Shown here piece after piece: positions 36,505 to 45,345 of a stretch of 64,000 nucleotides of DNA. The translations under genes were made by a program, and so were the position numbers. Below the pieces are notes generated by a model that did not search any database, was not told the DNA's origin, and worked only from the letters and a program-made list of their open reading frames with translations. This DNA comes from Brevibacillus antibioticus. Its GTDB lineage: Bacteria; Bacillota; Bacilli; Brevibacillales; Brevibacillaceae. Location of the stretch: assembly GCF_005217615.1 (NCBI RefSeq), contig NZ_SZNK01000001.1:5552001-5616000 (forward strand), in the 5' to 3' direction. The number at the start of each line of letters is the position of its first letter. Within the stretch, counting starts at the first letter, position 1.

Positions 36505-38031
36505 ATGAGTGTAAAATTAACGGGCAGAATTGCTTCGACACCAAGCAGCCTCTTGCATGATGAAGTATTGAAACCACAGTTCAACTATGAAGTCGATCAC
36601 TTGCTGCCTGGGTATATTCAGATTGAATTCGCCATGCTTTTGGAATATGTCAGGATGGGCTTGATTACACGACAAGACGCTTTGCCTATCGCAAAGGCAC
36701 TTCAGGGCGCTACACCAGAAACAATAGCTCCTGACCCTGGACGGAACATGTCTGATATCTCTTTTGCCCTCGAGCGTTATATCGAAGGCTTGCTCCCGAG
36801 ACCGGTACCGTGTTGGCATATGGATCGCAGCCGCAATGACGTTCAAGCGTGCGCCCAGCTGATGTTTGGGCGTGCGCAATGGCTGGAGACGATAGGGGAA
36901 TTGGGACAGCTTATTCAATCGATGCATACACTGGCTGTTCAATATCGTTCGGTTCCCATGCCGGGATATACTCACTACCAATCCGCACAAATCATTACCC
37001 CTGGATTCTATCTTTCCTCTATTAACAGTGAATTTTTGCAAGCCATGAATCGATGGATACAAATTTATGACGACGTGAATCAGTGCCCGCTTGGGGCAGG
37101 GGCCATGGCAGGGGTAGAACTACCGTGGAACCGTCAACGGTTGTCCAAGCTGCTTGGGTTCCGACAGCCTCGAATGAGTGCGTTGTCGGCCGTCGCGTCC
37201 CGGGAATGGGTTTTGAGGATGGCAGGTGAGCTATCGACCTTCTCAGTATTGATCTCCCGATTTACAACGGATTTGATTCAATGGGGCAGCAGCGAAATGA
37301 ACTTTCTCCATTTGCCGGATGAGCTATCAGGTATATCTTCTGCCATGCCACAGAAAAGAAACTTCCCGATCCTGGAGCGTATCCGGGGGAAGAGTGCGCA
37401 TCTAACGGGATTTTATATGGATATGGTGCTAGGTCAGCGCAATACAGCTTTTACGAATTTGGTAGAGACGTCCAAAGAGGCAGGCACTCATCTTCTGGCG
37501 TTGTTTCAACAAACAAAAACGCTCTTGCGCCTGTTAAAGGCGGTGATCGATCATTTGCAATTCAATGAGGATCGATTGCTCTATATATGTAAACGGGACT
37601 TTTTTGGAGGCTTTACTCTTGCGAATTTGCTGACGTTGGAGCATGAGATTCCGTATCGCACAGCACAGGTAATCGCAGGCAGATACATTGTTCGCGCGCT
37701 GGAACACGGTGTATCGCCAAAGCCGGGAGATCCACGGTTACTCGATGAAGCTTGCGTGGAGGCAGGCTTTCAAGTACCAGATACGGCTGTACTTCTCGCT
37801 GCTTCCTTCAATGTGCAGGGCGGCTTGTACGCGAAGAAATCAACGGGTTCCACGAATCCGGAGGAAGTACAGCAGATGCTGACAGCACAGAGGGAGCGTG
37901 CAGAGAAGCTACAACGGGAATGGCAGGATCGACAAGGGCAATTGCAGGCGATCGAAGAAAGGCGGGAGAGGGTAATGAAGAGACTTCTTTCTGGCAAGCA
38001 AAGGAAGGATGTGAGCGTAGATGCGGTATGA
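36505..38031 (+). CDS. Argininosuccinate lyase/fumarase-superfamily enzyme
   Basis: 508 aa from ATG 36505 (MSVKLTG), with GAGGTG 9 nt upstream; a 13-codon upstream extension lacks support. Superfamily hallmarks are present: DRSRNDVQ (substrate-binding Arg-Asn-Asp), PGYTHYQSAQ (catalytic His, usually GYTHLQ) and the signature loop SSAMPQKRNFPILE (usually GSSxMPxKxN). No arginine biosynthesis gene is adjacent, and the next gene is a cysteine-synthase homologue overlapping it by 11 nt. This fits a dedicated lyase that removes fumarate from an N-succinyl-type adduct, as proposed for 2,3-diaminobutyrate. A duplicate ArgH for arginine synthesis is the alternative. The C-terminus is rich in charged residues and likely helical. 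Confidence 0.82.
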   Translation: MSVKLTGRIASTPSSLLHDEVLKPQFNYEVDHLLPGYIQIEFAMLLEYVRMGLITRQDALPIAKALQGATPETIAPDPGRNMSDISFALERYIEGLLPRPVPCWHMDRSRNDVQACAQLMFGRAQWLETIGELGQLIQSMHTLAVQYRSVPMPGYTHYQSAQIITPGFYLSSINSEFLQAMNRWIQIYDDVNQCPLGAGAMAGVELPWNRQRLSKLLGFRQPRMSALSAVASREWVLRMAGELSTFSVLISRFTTDLIQWGSSEMNFLHLPDELSGISSAMPQKRNFPILERIRGKSAHLTGFYMDMVLGQRNTAFTNLVETSKEAGTHLLALFQQTKTLLRLLKAVIDHLQFNEDRLLYICKRDFFGGFTLANLLTLEHEIPYRTAQVIAGRYIVRALEHGVSPKPGDPRLLDEACVEAGFQVPDTAVLLAASFNVQGGLYAKKSTGSTNPEEVQQMLTAQRERAEKLQREWQDRQGQLQAIEERRERVMKRLLSGKQRKDVSVDAV

Positions 38032-39073
38032 ACAGTTGGCAGATACGATCGGGGATACCCCTCTGGTCAAGCTGAGGCTTGATGAAAGGGCAGTAGGCTC
38101 CGTATTTGCAAAGCTCGAATTAATGAATCCGTTCGGTATGAAGGATCGTGTGGCCAAGCAGTCAATTTTGGCGGCGATAGAATCGGGAGAACTTCAGGCG
38201 GGCATGCCGATTATCGAGAGCTCGTCAGGAACGTTGGCTTGCGGCTTGGCCTTGGTTGGGCGTCAGTTGGGGCATGACGTACACATTGTGACTGATCCGA
38301 GAATTGACCCGATTACCTATGCCAAGTTGACCTCACTTGGCTGCCAAGTTCACGTAGTTTCAAAGATGGGCAAACAAGGATGGCAAAGCGCTAGACTGGA
38401 GCGACTCCAAGAATTAATGAGCGAGTATCCAGGAGCGTTCTGGCCTCGACAATACGATAATCCGGAAAATCCGCGTGCCTATGCTGCGTTGGCATCCGAG
38501 TTGATGCGAGACCTCGATCGAATTGACGTGCTTGTTGGCGCAGTCGGCAGCGGAGGCTCCTTGTCCGGGACCGCCAGAGAATTGAAGCATCATTATAAGG
38601 AGCTGCGCGTCGTGGCGGTCGATGCAGCAGGGAGTGTGATATTCGGACAGCCCGATCAGCCGACGCGTCTACAAGGTGGATTGGGAAACAGCTTGATCGC
38701 TAAGAATGTAGATTTTTCCATGATGGATGAAGTGCATTGGTTAAACGATGCAGAGGCATTTGCCGCTACGCTGCAGTTGGCCCGTAATGAGCATATTTTT
38801 GCTGGCAACAGCTCGGGTTCCGTTTATGCGGTAGCCAACTGGTTAGCGAGCCAAGTCGGGAGTGAGTGCAATATCGTGGCCATCTTGCCGGATCGAGGGG
38901 ATCGTTATGTCGATACGATCTATAGCCACTCCTACCGTGAGAGCAAAGGTTTGATGCAAATGAACCTGCCAGACACGCCGCAATGTGTAGAACCTAAGAC
39001 AGTCGTGACTAGCTGGTCCTATTCTAAAGTGATGGGGATGTATCCGAATGAACAAACACTTTCTGTTCGTTGA
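38021..39073 (+). CDS. PLP-dependent cysteine synthase-like enzyme (beta-replacement)
   Basis: 350 aa, overlapping the lyase gene by 11 nt and the ATP-grasp gene by 26 nt, so probably translationally coupled. Fold type II landmarks: GDTPLVKL; NPFGMKDR with the PLP lysine K41; ESSSGTLACGLA in place of CysK's TSGNTG; the phosphate loop VGSGGSLSGTA; and FAGNSSGS near the C-terminus. The altered substrate loop resembles SbnA-type enzymes, which use O-phosphoserine and an amino-acid nitrogen donor rather than sulfide. With the kinase and lyase of this operon it could join O-phospho-threonine and aspartate, the adduct then being split to 2,3-diaminobutyrate and fumarate. The donor and acceptor are inferences. 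Confidence 0.85.
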   Translation: MRYEQLADTIGDTPLVKLRLDERAVGSVFAKLELMNPFGMKDRVAKQSILAAIESGELQAGMPIIESSSGTLACGLALVGRQLGHDVHIVTDPRIDPITYAKLTSLGCQVHVVSKMGKQGWQSARLERLQELMSEYPGAFWPRQYDNPENPRAYAALASELMRDLDRIDVLVGAVGSGGSLSGTARELKHHYKELRVVAVDAAGSVIFGQPDQPTRLQGGLGNSLIAKNVDFSMMDEVHWLNDAEAFAATLQLARNEHIFAGNSSGSVYAVANWLASQVGSECNIVAILPDRGDRYVDTIYSHSYRESKGLMQMNLPDTPQCVEPKTVVTSWSYSKVMGMYPNEQTLSVR

Positions 39074-40304
39074 AGCGAATACGACGGGGACAGGTATGCT
39101 CGCTATTAAAAAGGCACGTGAGTTGGGGTTTACGCCCGTATTTTTCACAGAGAAGCCTGAACGTTATCACGGTTTAAATGAGGTGGAATGTCACGTAGTC
39201 GTGACAGATACGAATTCCCAAGCAGAGCTGACTGACAGTGTAGCACAAGCGATTAAGGAAGGCAGAGAGATAGCCGGAATCATGTCGACAAGTGACTATT
39301 ACCTCGAATCGGTTGCCAAGCTGGCTCGGAAATTTGGTTGGACAGGCAATTCCCTGGAGGCGATTGAGGCCTGCCGCAATAAAGCGATATTTCGGGCGAA
39401 GCTTCAGGGGCATCAAGTGTCTCAGCCGGAATTTGTGGCAATAGGCTCTATGGAGGCATTGCTGGAAGCGCGCTCTTCCATTTCTCTGCCCTGCGTGGTG
39501 AAGCCCGCTGACGATAGCGGGTCGAATAACGTGCGACTGTGCTTTAGCTGGGATGAAGTGGAGCATATAGCGAAGGAAATCCTTGCGATCGAGTACAATG
39601 TGCGCGGCCAGGAAACAGCCCGGACAGTTCTTCTCGAGCAGTATGTCGAGGGCCCTGAATTTAGCGTGGAGACGTTCTCGTGGCAAGGACAATGCTTTGT
39701 CATCGGCATTACCCAGAAACGGTTGACGGGATATCCATTTTTCGTGGAAGCCGGGCATATTTTCCCTGCACCGCTGTCGGCAGAAGATAAACAGGAGATC
39801 GAGCGAACAGTGGAAAGGGCGCTTGCGGCGGTGAACTACCAGTTCGGTGCTGCCCATACAGAAGTGAAGTGGACATCAGCAGGTTGTGTTGTCATCGAAG
39901 TCAACGCAAGGCTTGCCGGTGGAATGATTCCAGAGCTGGTTCGCCGCTCCACGGGGATTGATCTGCTTTTGCAACAGATTCGGTGTGCGGCTGGACTTGC
40001 GCCTGAATTGTCTCAGACAGTTGAAGTGCAGCAATATGCAGGTATTCATTTTCTCGTGTCTGAGAGTCAGGGAACCTTTAGCGGGATACATGGAATGGAT
40101 ACCGTTCACAACCTGCCGGGAATTGCTGAAGTAGCGATTCATGCAAAAATCGGTCAAAACATCCAGCCTCCGCAAAATTTCTCGCATCGTCTCGGCTATG
40201 TCATCGTGGAAGGCAAGCATTACAGCGAGACCGCTGAGCTGATCCAGCAGGTGAAAGACTGCCTGAGGGTACAAGTAGGTCAGCAATTGGAGAGTGGGGT
40301 ATGA
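39048..40304 (+). CDS. ATP-grasp carboxylate-amine ligase-like protein
   Basis: 418 aa. Lys in PCVVKPADDSGSNNV, the VEGPEFSVETF segment and VIEVNARLAGGMIPEL (metal-binding Glu and Asn) mark an ATP-grasp ligase of the BacD/L-amino-acid-ligase or carbamoyl-phosphate-synthase-like branch. Such enzymes join a carboxylate to an amine through an acyl phosphate. It overlaps both neighbours, so it belongs to the precursor-supply block. It is not needed for the simplest diaminobutyrate route; it may form an amide or dipeptide building block, protect an amino group or add to the finished peptide. The substrate is unknown. ATP-grasp and argininosuccinate-lyase-like proteins occur together or fused in other secondary-metabolite loci, as I recall. 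Confidence 0.82.
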   Translation: MNKHFLFVEANTTGTGMLAIKKARELGFTPVFFTEKPERYHGLNEVECHVVVTDTNSQAELTDSVAQAIKEGREIAGIMSTSDYYLESVAKLARKFGWTGNSLEAIEACRNKAIFRAKLQGHQVSQPEFVAIGSMEALLEARSSISLPCVVKPADDSGSNNVRLCFSWDEVEHIAKEILAIEYNVRGQETARTVLLEQYVEGPEFSVETFSWQGQCFVIGITQKRLTGYPFFVEAGHIFPAPLSAEDKQEIERTVERALAAVNYQFGAAHTEVKWTSAGCVVIEVNARLAGGMIPELVRRSTGIDLLLQQIRCAAGLAPELSQTVEVQQYAGIHFLVSESQGTFSGIHGMDTVHNLPGIAEVAIHAKIGQNIQPPQNFSHRLGYVIVEGKHYSETAELIQQVKDCLRVQVGQQLESGV

Positions 40305-41356
40305 AACCGTTGATAGAATTGAGAAGCGATACATTCACTTTGCCGACAAGTCAGATGATGGATGCAATCCAAGAGGCGGTACTCGGTGACGATGTGTATG
40401 GGGAAGATCCTACGGTTCGCCAATTGGAGCAAGAAGCGGCCCAAAAGCTGGGCAAGGAGGCAGCCATTCTCATGCCGAGTGGAACGATGGCCAATTTGGC
40501 ATCCTTAATGGCGCATTGTCCTCGCGGTTCCAAAGTAATCGTAGGCAATGAGACGGATATTTACATCTATGAAGCGGGTGGTGCGGCTGTGTGCGGTGGC
40601 ATTATGTACGAGCCGATTCCGACGCAGCCAGATGGAAGGTTGGACATCGCTGATATGGAGCGGGTATTTCCGTTGGAGCCGGAAGATCCACAATTCGCAC
40701 TGCCTTCCCTGATCTGCCTGGAAAACCCGCATAACCGGATGGGGGGGCGCGTCCTGCCGCTGTCTTATTTGGAAGAGGTTCGCGCATTTGCAAACGAAAA
40801 GGCTGTGCCCGTCCATATGGACGGTGCACGCTTGTTCAATGCGGCAGTTGCTCTTGACGTGAATGCGGCTGAGATTGCCCGTTATGCAGATTCCGTGCAA
40901 ATATGTTTGTCGAAAGGGTTGTCAGCACCGATTGGTTCCCTTGTCGTCGGAACAGAAGACTTTATTCAGAAAGTGTATCGTCTGCGTAAAATGCTGGGTG
41001 GCGGTATGCGCCAGGCTGGGCTTATTGCAGCGCCAGGCCTGGTTGCCTTGCAGCAAATGACGGAGCGTTTGGCAGTCGATCACGCAAACGCTCTTCGCTT
41101 GGCTCGTGGTCTGGCGGAGATTCCAGGAATCGTGATTCAGGTGGAGGATGTAGAGACCAATATTGTGTTTTTCCGGATTGAACACCCAGTTCATACGTGG
41201 CAGACCTTCGTAGAAGCAGCGCAAGCACATGGGCTGCACGTTGCTGAGCTCGGTCACGGCAGAATTCGAGCAGTCACTCATTCCGGTATTGAGACAGCGG
41301 ATATCGACAAGGCGCTAAGCATCGTACGTGAGCTGTTGCAGTTCCAAACGGTGTAG
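40301..41356 (+). CDS. Threonine aldolase-family PLP enzyme
   Basis: 351 aa, overlapping the ATP-grasp gene by ATGA. Beta-eliminating lyase/low-specificity threonine aldolase motifs: RSDTFTLP, DDVYGEDPT, MPSGTMANL, ENPHN, VHMDGARLFNA and CLSKGLSAPIGS with the PLP lysine K205, then MLGGGMRQAG. The family cleaves L-threonine or allo-threonine to glycine and acetaldehyde and can run in reverse. By eye, the His that stacks on the PLP ring in E. coli LtaE (AAHNYLFE) is Asp86 here (NETDIYIYE), although the second His (in ENPHN) is kept, so activity may differ. In context it may make or isomerise a beta-hydroxy amino acid for the kinase or an A domain. It is the last gene before the operon terminator. 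Confidence 0.85.
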   Translation: MKPLIELRSDTFTLPTSQMMDAIQEAVLGDDVYGEDPTVRQLEQEAAQKLGKEAAILMPSGTMANLASLMAHCPRGSKVIVGNETDIYIYEAGGAAVCGGIMYEPIPTQPDGRLDIADMERVFPLEPEDPQFALPSLICLENPHNRMGGRVLPLSYLEEVRAFANEKAVPVHMDGARLFNAAVALDVNAAEIARYADSVQICLSKGLSAPIGSLVVGTEDFIQKVYRLRKMLGGGMRQAGLIAAPGLVALQQMTERLAVDHANALRLARGLAEIPGIVIQVEDVETNIVFFRIEHPVHTWQTFVEAAQAHGLHVAELGHGRIRAVTHSGIETADIDKALSIVRELLQFQTV

Positions 41357-41371
41357 AACAGACATGTACGC

Positions 41372-41396
41372 TCCCCCTTCTGAGAAGGGGGATTTG
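41372..41396 (+). terminator. Terminator closing the NRPS operon
   Basis: Perfect stem TCCCCCTTC / GAAGGGGGA with a 3-nt loop, then TTTGTT. It lies 15 nt after the last stop and is the only convincing terminator between 6.5 and 41.4 kb. Confidence 0.88.
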
Positions 41397-41563
41397 TTAT
41401 GAAGGTTTATAAAAAAATATAAAATCATCCGATTTTTCCAAAAATTTTAAAGGGAAAATATTTTCAAATAACAGAAAATTATTTAATATGGAAAAGACAA
41501 GTCTTGGGATGTATTACCTGTTACGGAAAAGACTTGAAAACAAGTGAAAGAGGGGGAAATGAT

Positions 41564-43303
41564 TTGAAAAGAGGGAAAGGTTGGTTGAAGCCGTTGGCGT
41601 TGCTCTCGTTAACCGGCGCACTGTTGGTCGGTTGCTCAAGCGGGAACAATGCTTCGCCAGGAACACCAGCACCAACAAAAAAACCGGTGGAGCAGGTGGC
41701 TCCTCAGGCGACCAGTACGGATGATGAGAAGCCAGTAGACGGTGGAACGTTCACGCATTCTACCACGTCTGACATCGTCACGCTCAATCCGATTTTCGGA
41801 AATGACACGGCATCCGGCGACGTGATGGAGTACACCCAGGCGTATTTGTACAATCGGAACCCGTCATTTGATTTAGCGGTTTACCCTTGGTCCCTTGCAG
41901 CTGAGTTGCCGAAAATTAGCGAAGATGGCCTCACCTATACCATCAAGATGAAGAATAATGCAAAATGGTCGGATGGAACGCCAGTCACGGCAGACGACTT
42001 GATTTTTACCATTAATGCCATCAAAACTCCTGAGACTGGCTCACCAGAAATTACGAAATACGACAAAGTGAAAGAGATGAAAAAACTGGATGATTACACC
42101 GTAGAAATCAAATTGAAACAATTGTACGCTCCATTTGCTTTTGGATTAATGCAAAAGTTGGCACCAGCCCACGTGTTAAAAGACGTACCGTTTAAAGAAT
42201 TACAAGCACATTCTTACGGAAAAGATCCAGCCAAGACGCCAACTTCAGGACCGTACAAATGGTCCGAGTGGAAACAAAAGGAATTCCATGTGCTAGATGC
42301 TAACCCAAATTACTGGGGTGAAAAGAAGCCGCATATTCAAAAGGTTGTGTACAAAATCTATGCGGATCAAAACACACAAGTACAGGCTCTGATGAAAGGC
42401 GACGTTGATTTTGTAGGTTCCATTCCTGTCACGCAGCTCGAAGCGGTGAAGGCGAAAGGAACGATCAACATCTCGACAGAGCCAGGTCCTAGCTATGAAT
42501 ACTTTGCCTTCAACTTCGACAAGAAGAACTTCCCGAACAACTACGGGTTGTTTGAAGGTCAAAAAACGCGTCAGGCTATCGCTCACGCAATCAATCGTCA
42601 AGGTATTATCGATAATATCTTGAAGGGAACCGGAAAAATTATGGATGCACCGTTCCTGCCTGGTACATGGGCAGACCCGGGCGATGCAGCAGTCCATTAC
42701 GAATATAGCGCAGAGAAAGCAAAACAATTGCTGAAAGAAGACGGATGGGTAGCCGGGGCAGATGGAATTCTTTCCAAAGACGGCAATCGTTTCTCCTTTG
42801 AATTCATTTTCAACTCGGGGAACAGTCGTCGTGAACAGGCAGCAGTCGTTATTCAGCAAAACCTGAAAGAGATCGGAATTGAAGCGAAGCCAAAAGCATT
42901 AGACTTCTCGGCTCTTGTCGATCAGTATGCCAACCCTGGTAAATTCCAGGTTCTGTTACTCGGATGGCAATTGTCTGATCCAGATCCGGATGGCATTTCT
43001 ACTTTCGGGAAAAAGGCATTCCCGCCTGGTAACAACGCTGGCTGGTACGACAATCCGAAGCTGGATGAGCTCTGGGGAAAAGCTGTATCCACGGTTAAAC
43101 AAGAGGAGCGCGCAGCGATCTATAAAGAAGTCGGAAAAGAAATCTCGACCAACCTGCCATACGTATTCATGTATCAGTACGGAACGCCACGAGGCATGAC
43201 TTCTCGCGTCAAATATAAGGATGAGTTTAAACCAGTATCCATGATTCCATATGGGGAGACCTTTGGCTTCCTGAACTGGTGGATCGACGATACCAAAAAA
43301 TAA
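41564..43303 (+). CDS. Peptide ABC transporter substrate-binding lipoprotein (family 5, OppA/DppE-like)
   Basis: 579 aa from TTG 41564 (MKRGKGWL), with AGGGGG 7 nt upstream; the frame is open further upstream but without signal sequence. It is a lipoprotein: the hydrophobic stretch ends in LLVGC-SS with acylated Cys24. SBP family 5 features include LNPIFGNDTASGD, YTIKMKNNAKWSDGTPVTADDLIF and the later FNFDKKNFP and QAIAHAINR blocks. It binds oligopeptides outside the membrane for the permease and ATPases encoded next. The 100-bp AT-rich segment upstream (41400-41503) probably holds its promoter. A stem-loop follows the gene, as often seen after highly expressed binding-protein genes. Confidence 0.9.
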   Translation: MKRGKGWLKPLALLSLTGALLVGCSSGNNASPGTPAPTKKPVEQVAPQATSTDDEKPVDGGTFTHSTTSDIVTLNPIFGNDTASGDVMEYTQAYLYNRNPSFDLAVYPWSLAAELPKISEDGLTYTIKMKNNAKWSDGTPVTADDLIFTINAIKTPETGSPEITKYDKVKEMKKLDDYTVEIKLKQLYAPFAFGLMQKLAPAHVLKDVPFKELQAHSYGKDPAKTPTSGPYKWSEWKQKEFHVLDANPNYWGEKKPHIQKVVYKIYADQNTQVQALMKGDVDFVGSIPVTQLEAVKAKGTINISTEPGPSYEYFAFNFDKKNFPNNYGLFEGQKTRQAIAHAINRQGIIDNILKGTGKIMDAPFLPGTWADPGDAAVHYEYSAEKAKQLLKEDGWVAGADGILSKDGNRFSFEFIFNSGNSRREQAAVVIQQNLKEIGIEAKPKALDFSALVDQYANPGKFQVLLLGWQLSDPDPDGISTFGKKAFPPGNNAGWYDNPKLDELWGKAVSTVKQEERAAIYKEVGKEISTNLPYVFMYQYGTPRGMTSRVKYKDEFKPVSMIPYGETFGFLNWWIDDTKK

Positions 43304-43337
43304 GCTCGGCTGGTAGCGGTTAGCGGTTAGCAATAGG

Positions 43338-43376
43338 AAAAGGGGGAAGGGCAGCCTTATTGTCCCTTCCCCTTTC
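43338..43376 (+). other. Intercistronic stem-loop between binding-protein and permease genes
   Basis: AAAAGGGGGAAGGG pairs with CCCTTCCCCTTTC (one bulged G) around a 12-nt loop. It lacks a T-run. It probably stabilises the upstream message or reduces read-through, giving more binding protein than permease. Confidence 0.6.
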
Positions 43377-43396
43377 AAACGAAAGGAGGATGCTGA

Positions 43397-44368
43397 TTGA
43401 CTGAATATTTAGTACGCCGCGTACTACAAGCCGTGCTTGTTTTATTTTTGATCACAGTGGTTTCGTTCGGACTCATGCATGCAGCACCCGGAGGACCGCT
43501 AAAAGTCATGCTTTCACCGGGAATGTCCCCTGAAGCACAGCTCATTCAGATGAAAAATATGGGGTTGGATCAGCCTGTCTATATTCAATACATGAAATGG
43601 GTAGGTAATTTACTGCAAGGAGATTTGGGCCATACCTTTAAAAATAACGTGCCTGTTGGTGATATTTTGTGGCCGACGGTTTGGAATACGTTTGTGCTCA
43701 TGTCTGTAGCGTGGGGACTTTCCATGCTGATCGCTATCCCGTGGGGGATTTACAACAGTACAAAGCAATACGGTCTGTCTGACCAGATCGCCTCCATCGT
43801 GGCCTATCTCGGATTCGCGATGCCGACCTTCTGGTTTGGGATAATGCTACAGCAGTATTTTGCGATGCAGCTGAATCTACTCCCACTATCTGACATGTAC
43901 ACGATGGGGAATGAAGGACAAGTAGGCGACCTTATTTTGCACTTGATTTTACCTGTTACGGTGTTAACACTGGTGAACATCGCAGCCTATGTCAAATATA
44001 CGCGTGCCAGTATGCTGGAGGTTTTGGAGCAGGACTATATTCGGACAGCACGTGCTAAAGGGATGAAGGAAAGACGCGTTATTTTTCGCCATGCTCTGCG
44101 GAACGCACTGATTCCTGTCGTGACGATCATCGGATTGGATTTGCCGACTCTGGTAGCAGGTGCAGCATTGACAGAGAGTGTATTTAACTGGCCAGGCATG
44201 GGGCGTCTGTTTGTGGATATGGCTGTAGCGCGTGAGTATTCTGTGTTGATGTCGATCACGTTGCTGATTTCGCTTATGGTGATTATCGGAAATCTGTTGG
44301 CAGATTTAATCTACGCACTAGTTGATCCTCGTGTTCAGCTTGGGCGAAAAGGAGGCAAGGCAGCATGA
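43397..44368 (+). CDS. Peptide ABC transporter permease (OppB/DppB-like)
   Basis: 323 aa; TTG start with GAAAGGAGG upstream. The N-terminus (TEYLVRRVLQAVLVLFLITVVSFGLMHAAPGGP) is typical of OppB-type permeases, followed by about six membrane helices. The EAA-type cytoplasmic loop (EQDYIRTARAKGMKERRV then FRHALRNALIPV) contacts the ATPases. It pairs with the next gene product to form the membrane channel. It overlaps the next gene by ATGA. Confidence 0.92.
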   Translation: MTEYLVRRVLQAVLVLFLITVVSFGLMHAAPGGPLKVMLSPGMSPEAQLIQMKNMGLDQPVYIQYMKWVGNLLQGDLGHTFKNNVPVGDILWPTVWNTFVLMSVAWGLSMLIAIPWGIYNSTKQYGLSDQIASIVAYLGFAMPTFWFGIMLQQYFAMQLNLLPLSDMYTMGNEGQVGDLILHLILPVTVLTLVNIAAYVKYTRASMLEVLEQDYIRTARAKGMKERRVIFRHALRNALIPVVTIIGLDLPTLVAGAALTESVFNWPGMGRLFVDMAVAREYSVLMSITLLISLMVIIGNLLADLIYALVDPRVQLGRKGGKAA

Positions 44369-45345
44369 GTCAAGTGCAGCTTCAAGACGACACTGTGGTC
44401 GAACCAAATAGACCAAGTGGACAATTACCGACGAATCCTGTTGGTCAAAAACCTCCTGGGCTCTTTGCAACAGCGGGTAAAAAATTTATACGAAATCCAT
44501 ATGCTGTTGGTGGGCTGATCGTACTGTTGTTTTTTATTGCGATTGCTGTGTTTGCCGATTGGGTTGCACCGCATGATCCGGCAAAGGTTGATTTTATGAT
44601 TACCAATCTGCCTCATGGAACAGAAGGGCATGTGCTCGGAACAGACGAGCTCGGTCGTGATATCTTGTCCCGCCTCATTCATAGTAGCCGGGTGTCCATG
44701 CTGGTCGGCTTCAGCGTTGCTTTTGCTGCGGTTGTCATTGGGACGCTGATTGGAGCGATTTCTGGTTATTTTGGCGGCTGGGTTGATACCTGCTTCATGC
44801 GTCTCGTGGACGTGATGAATTCCATTCCGAGTCTGTTCTTTAACATTCTGGTTCTGGCTCTCTTCGGAGCTGAATTTATCTACATGATCCTGATTTTGTC
44901 GCTGACGAGCTGGACAAGTGTGGCACGTTTGGTACGCGGGCAGTTCTTGCAGCTACGGGAAATGCAGTATGTGGAGGCGGCGAGAGCGATCGGCGTCTCG
45001 CACTGGGGCATTATAACGCGTCACCTGATACGCAATGCAATGGCTCCGATTATTGTGTACGCGACTCTCATGGTTGGTTCGGCCATTCTATCAGAGTCAG
45101 GTCTCTCTTATTTAGGCTTGGGGATTCAACCACCTGAAACAAGCTGGGGATTAATGCTGAGCAAGGCACAGGAATTCATGCTGGTCGATCCTTTGCAAGC
45201 ACTTTATCCTGGTCTTTGCATTTTGCTCGTAGTGCTAGCGGTTAACTTCGTCGGAGACGGTATTCGTGATGCATTCGACCCACGTAAGAAAAAGAAGAAC
45301 CCGAAAAGGAGGCTGAACAAGTGGAACGCAACATCCTCGAAATAA
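44365..45345 (+). CDS. Peptide ABC transporter permease (OppC/DppC-like)
   Basis: 326 aa. A cytoplasmic N-terminus of about 40 residues precedes the OppC-type first helix (FIRNPYAVGGLIVLLFFIA), then HVLGTDELGRDILSRLIHSSR, which is highly conserved in this family. The EAA loop is MQYVEAARAIGVSHWGI, then TRHLIRNAMAPI. About six helices. The C-terminus is lysine-rich and overlaps the start of the next gene by 25 nt. Confidence 0.92.
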   Translation: MSQVQLQDDTVVEPNRPSGQLPTNPVGQKPPGLFATAGKKFIRNPYAVGGLIVLLFFIAIAVFADWVAPHDPAKVDFMITNLPHGTEGHVLGTDELGRDILSRLIHSSRVSMLVGFSVAFAAVVIGTLIGAISGYFGGWVDTCFMRLVDVMNSIPSLFFNILVLALFGAEFIYMILILSLTSWTSVARLVRGQFLQLREMQYVEAARAIGVSHWGIITRHLIRNAMAPIIVYATLMVGSAILSESGLSYLGLGIQPPETSWGLMLSKAQEFMLVDPLQALYPGLCILLVVLAVNFVGDGIRDAFDPRKKKKNPKRRLNKWNATSSK

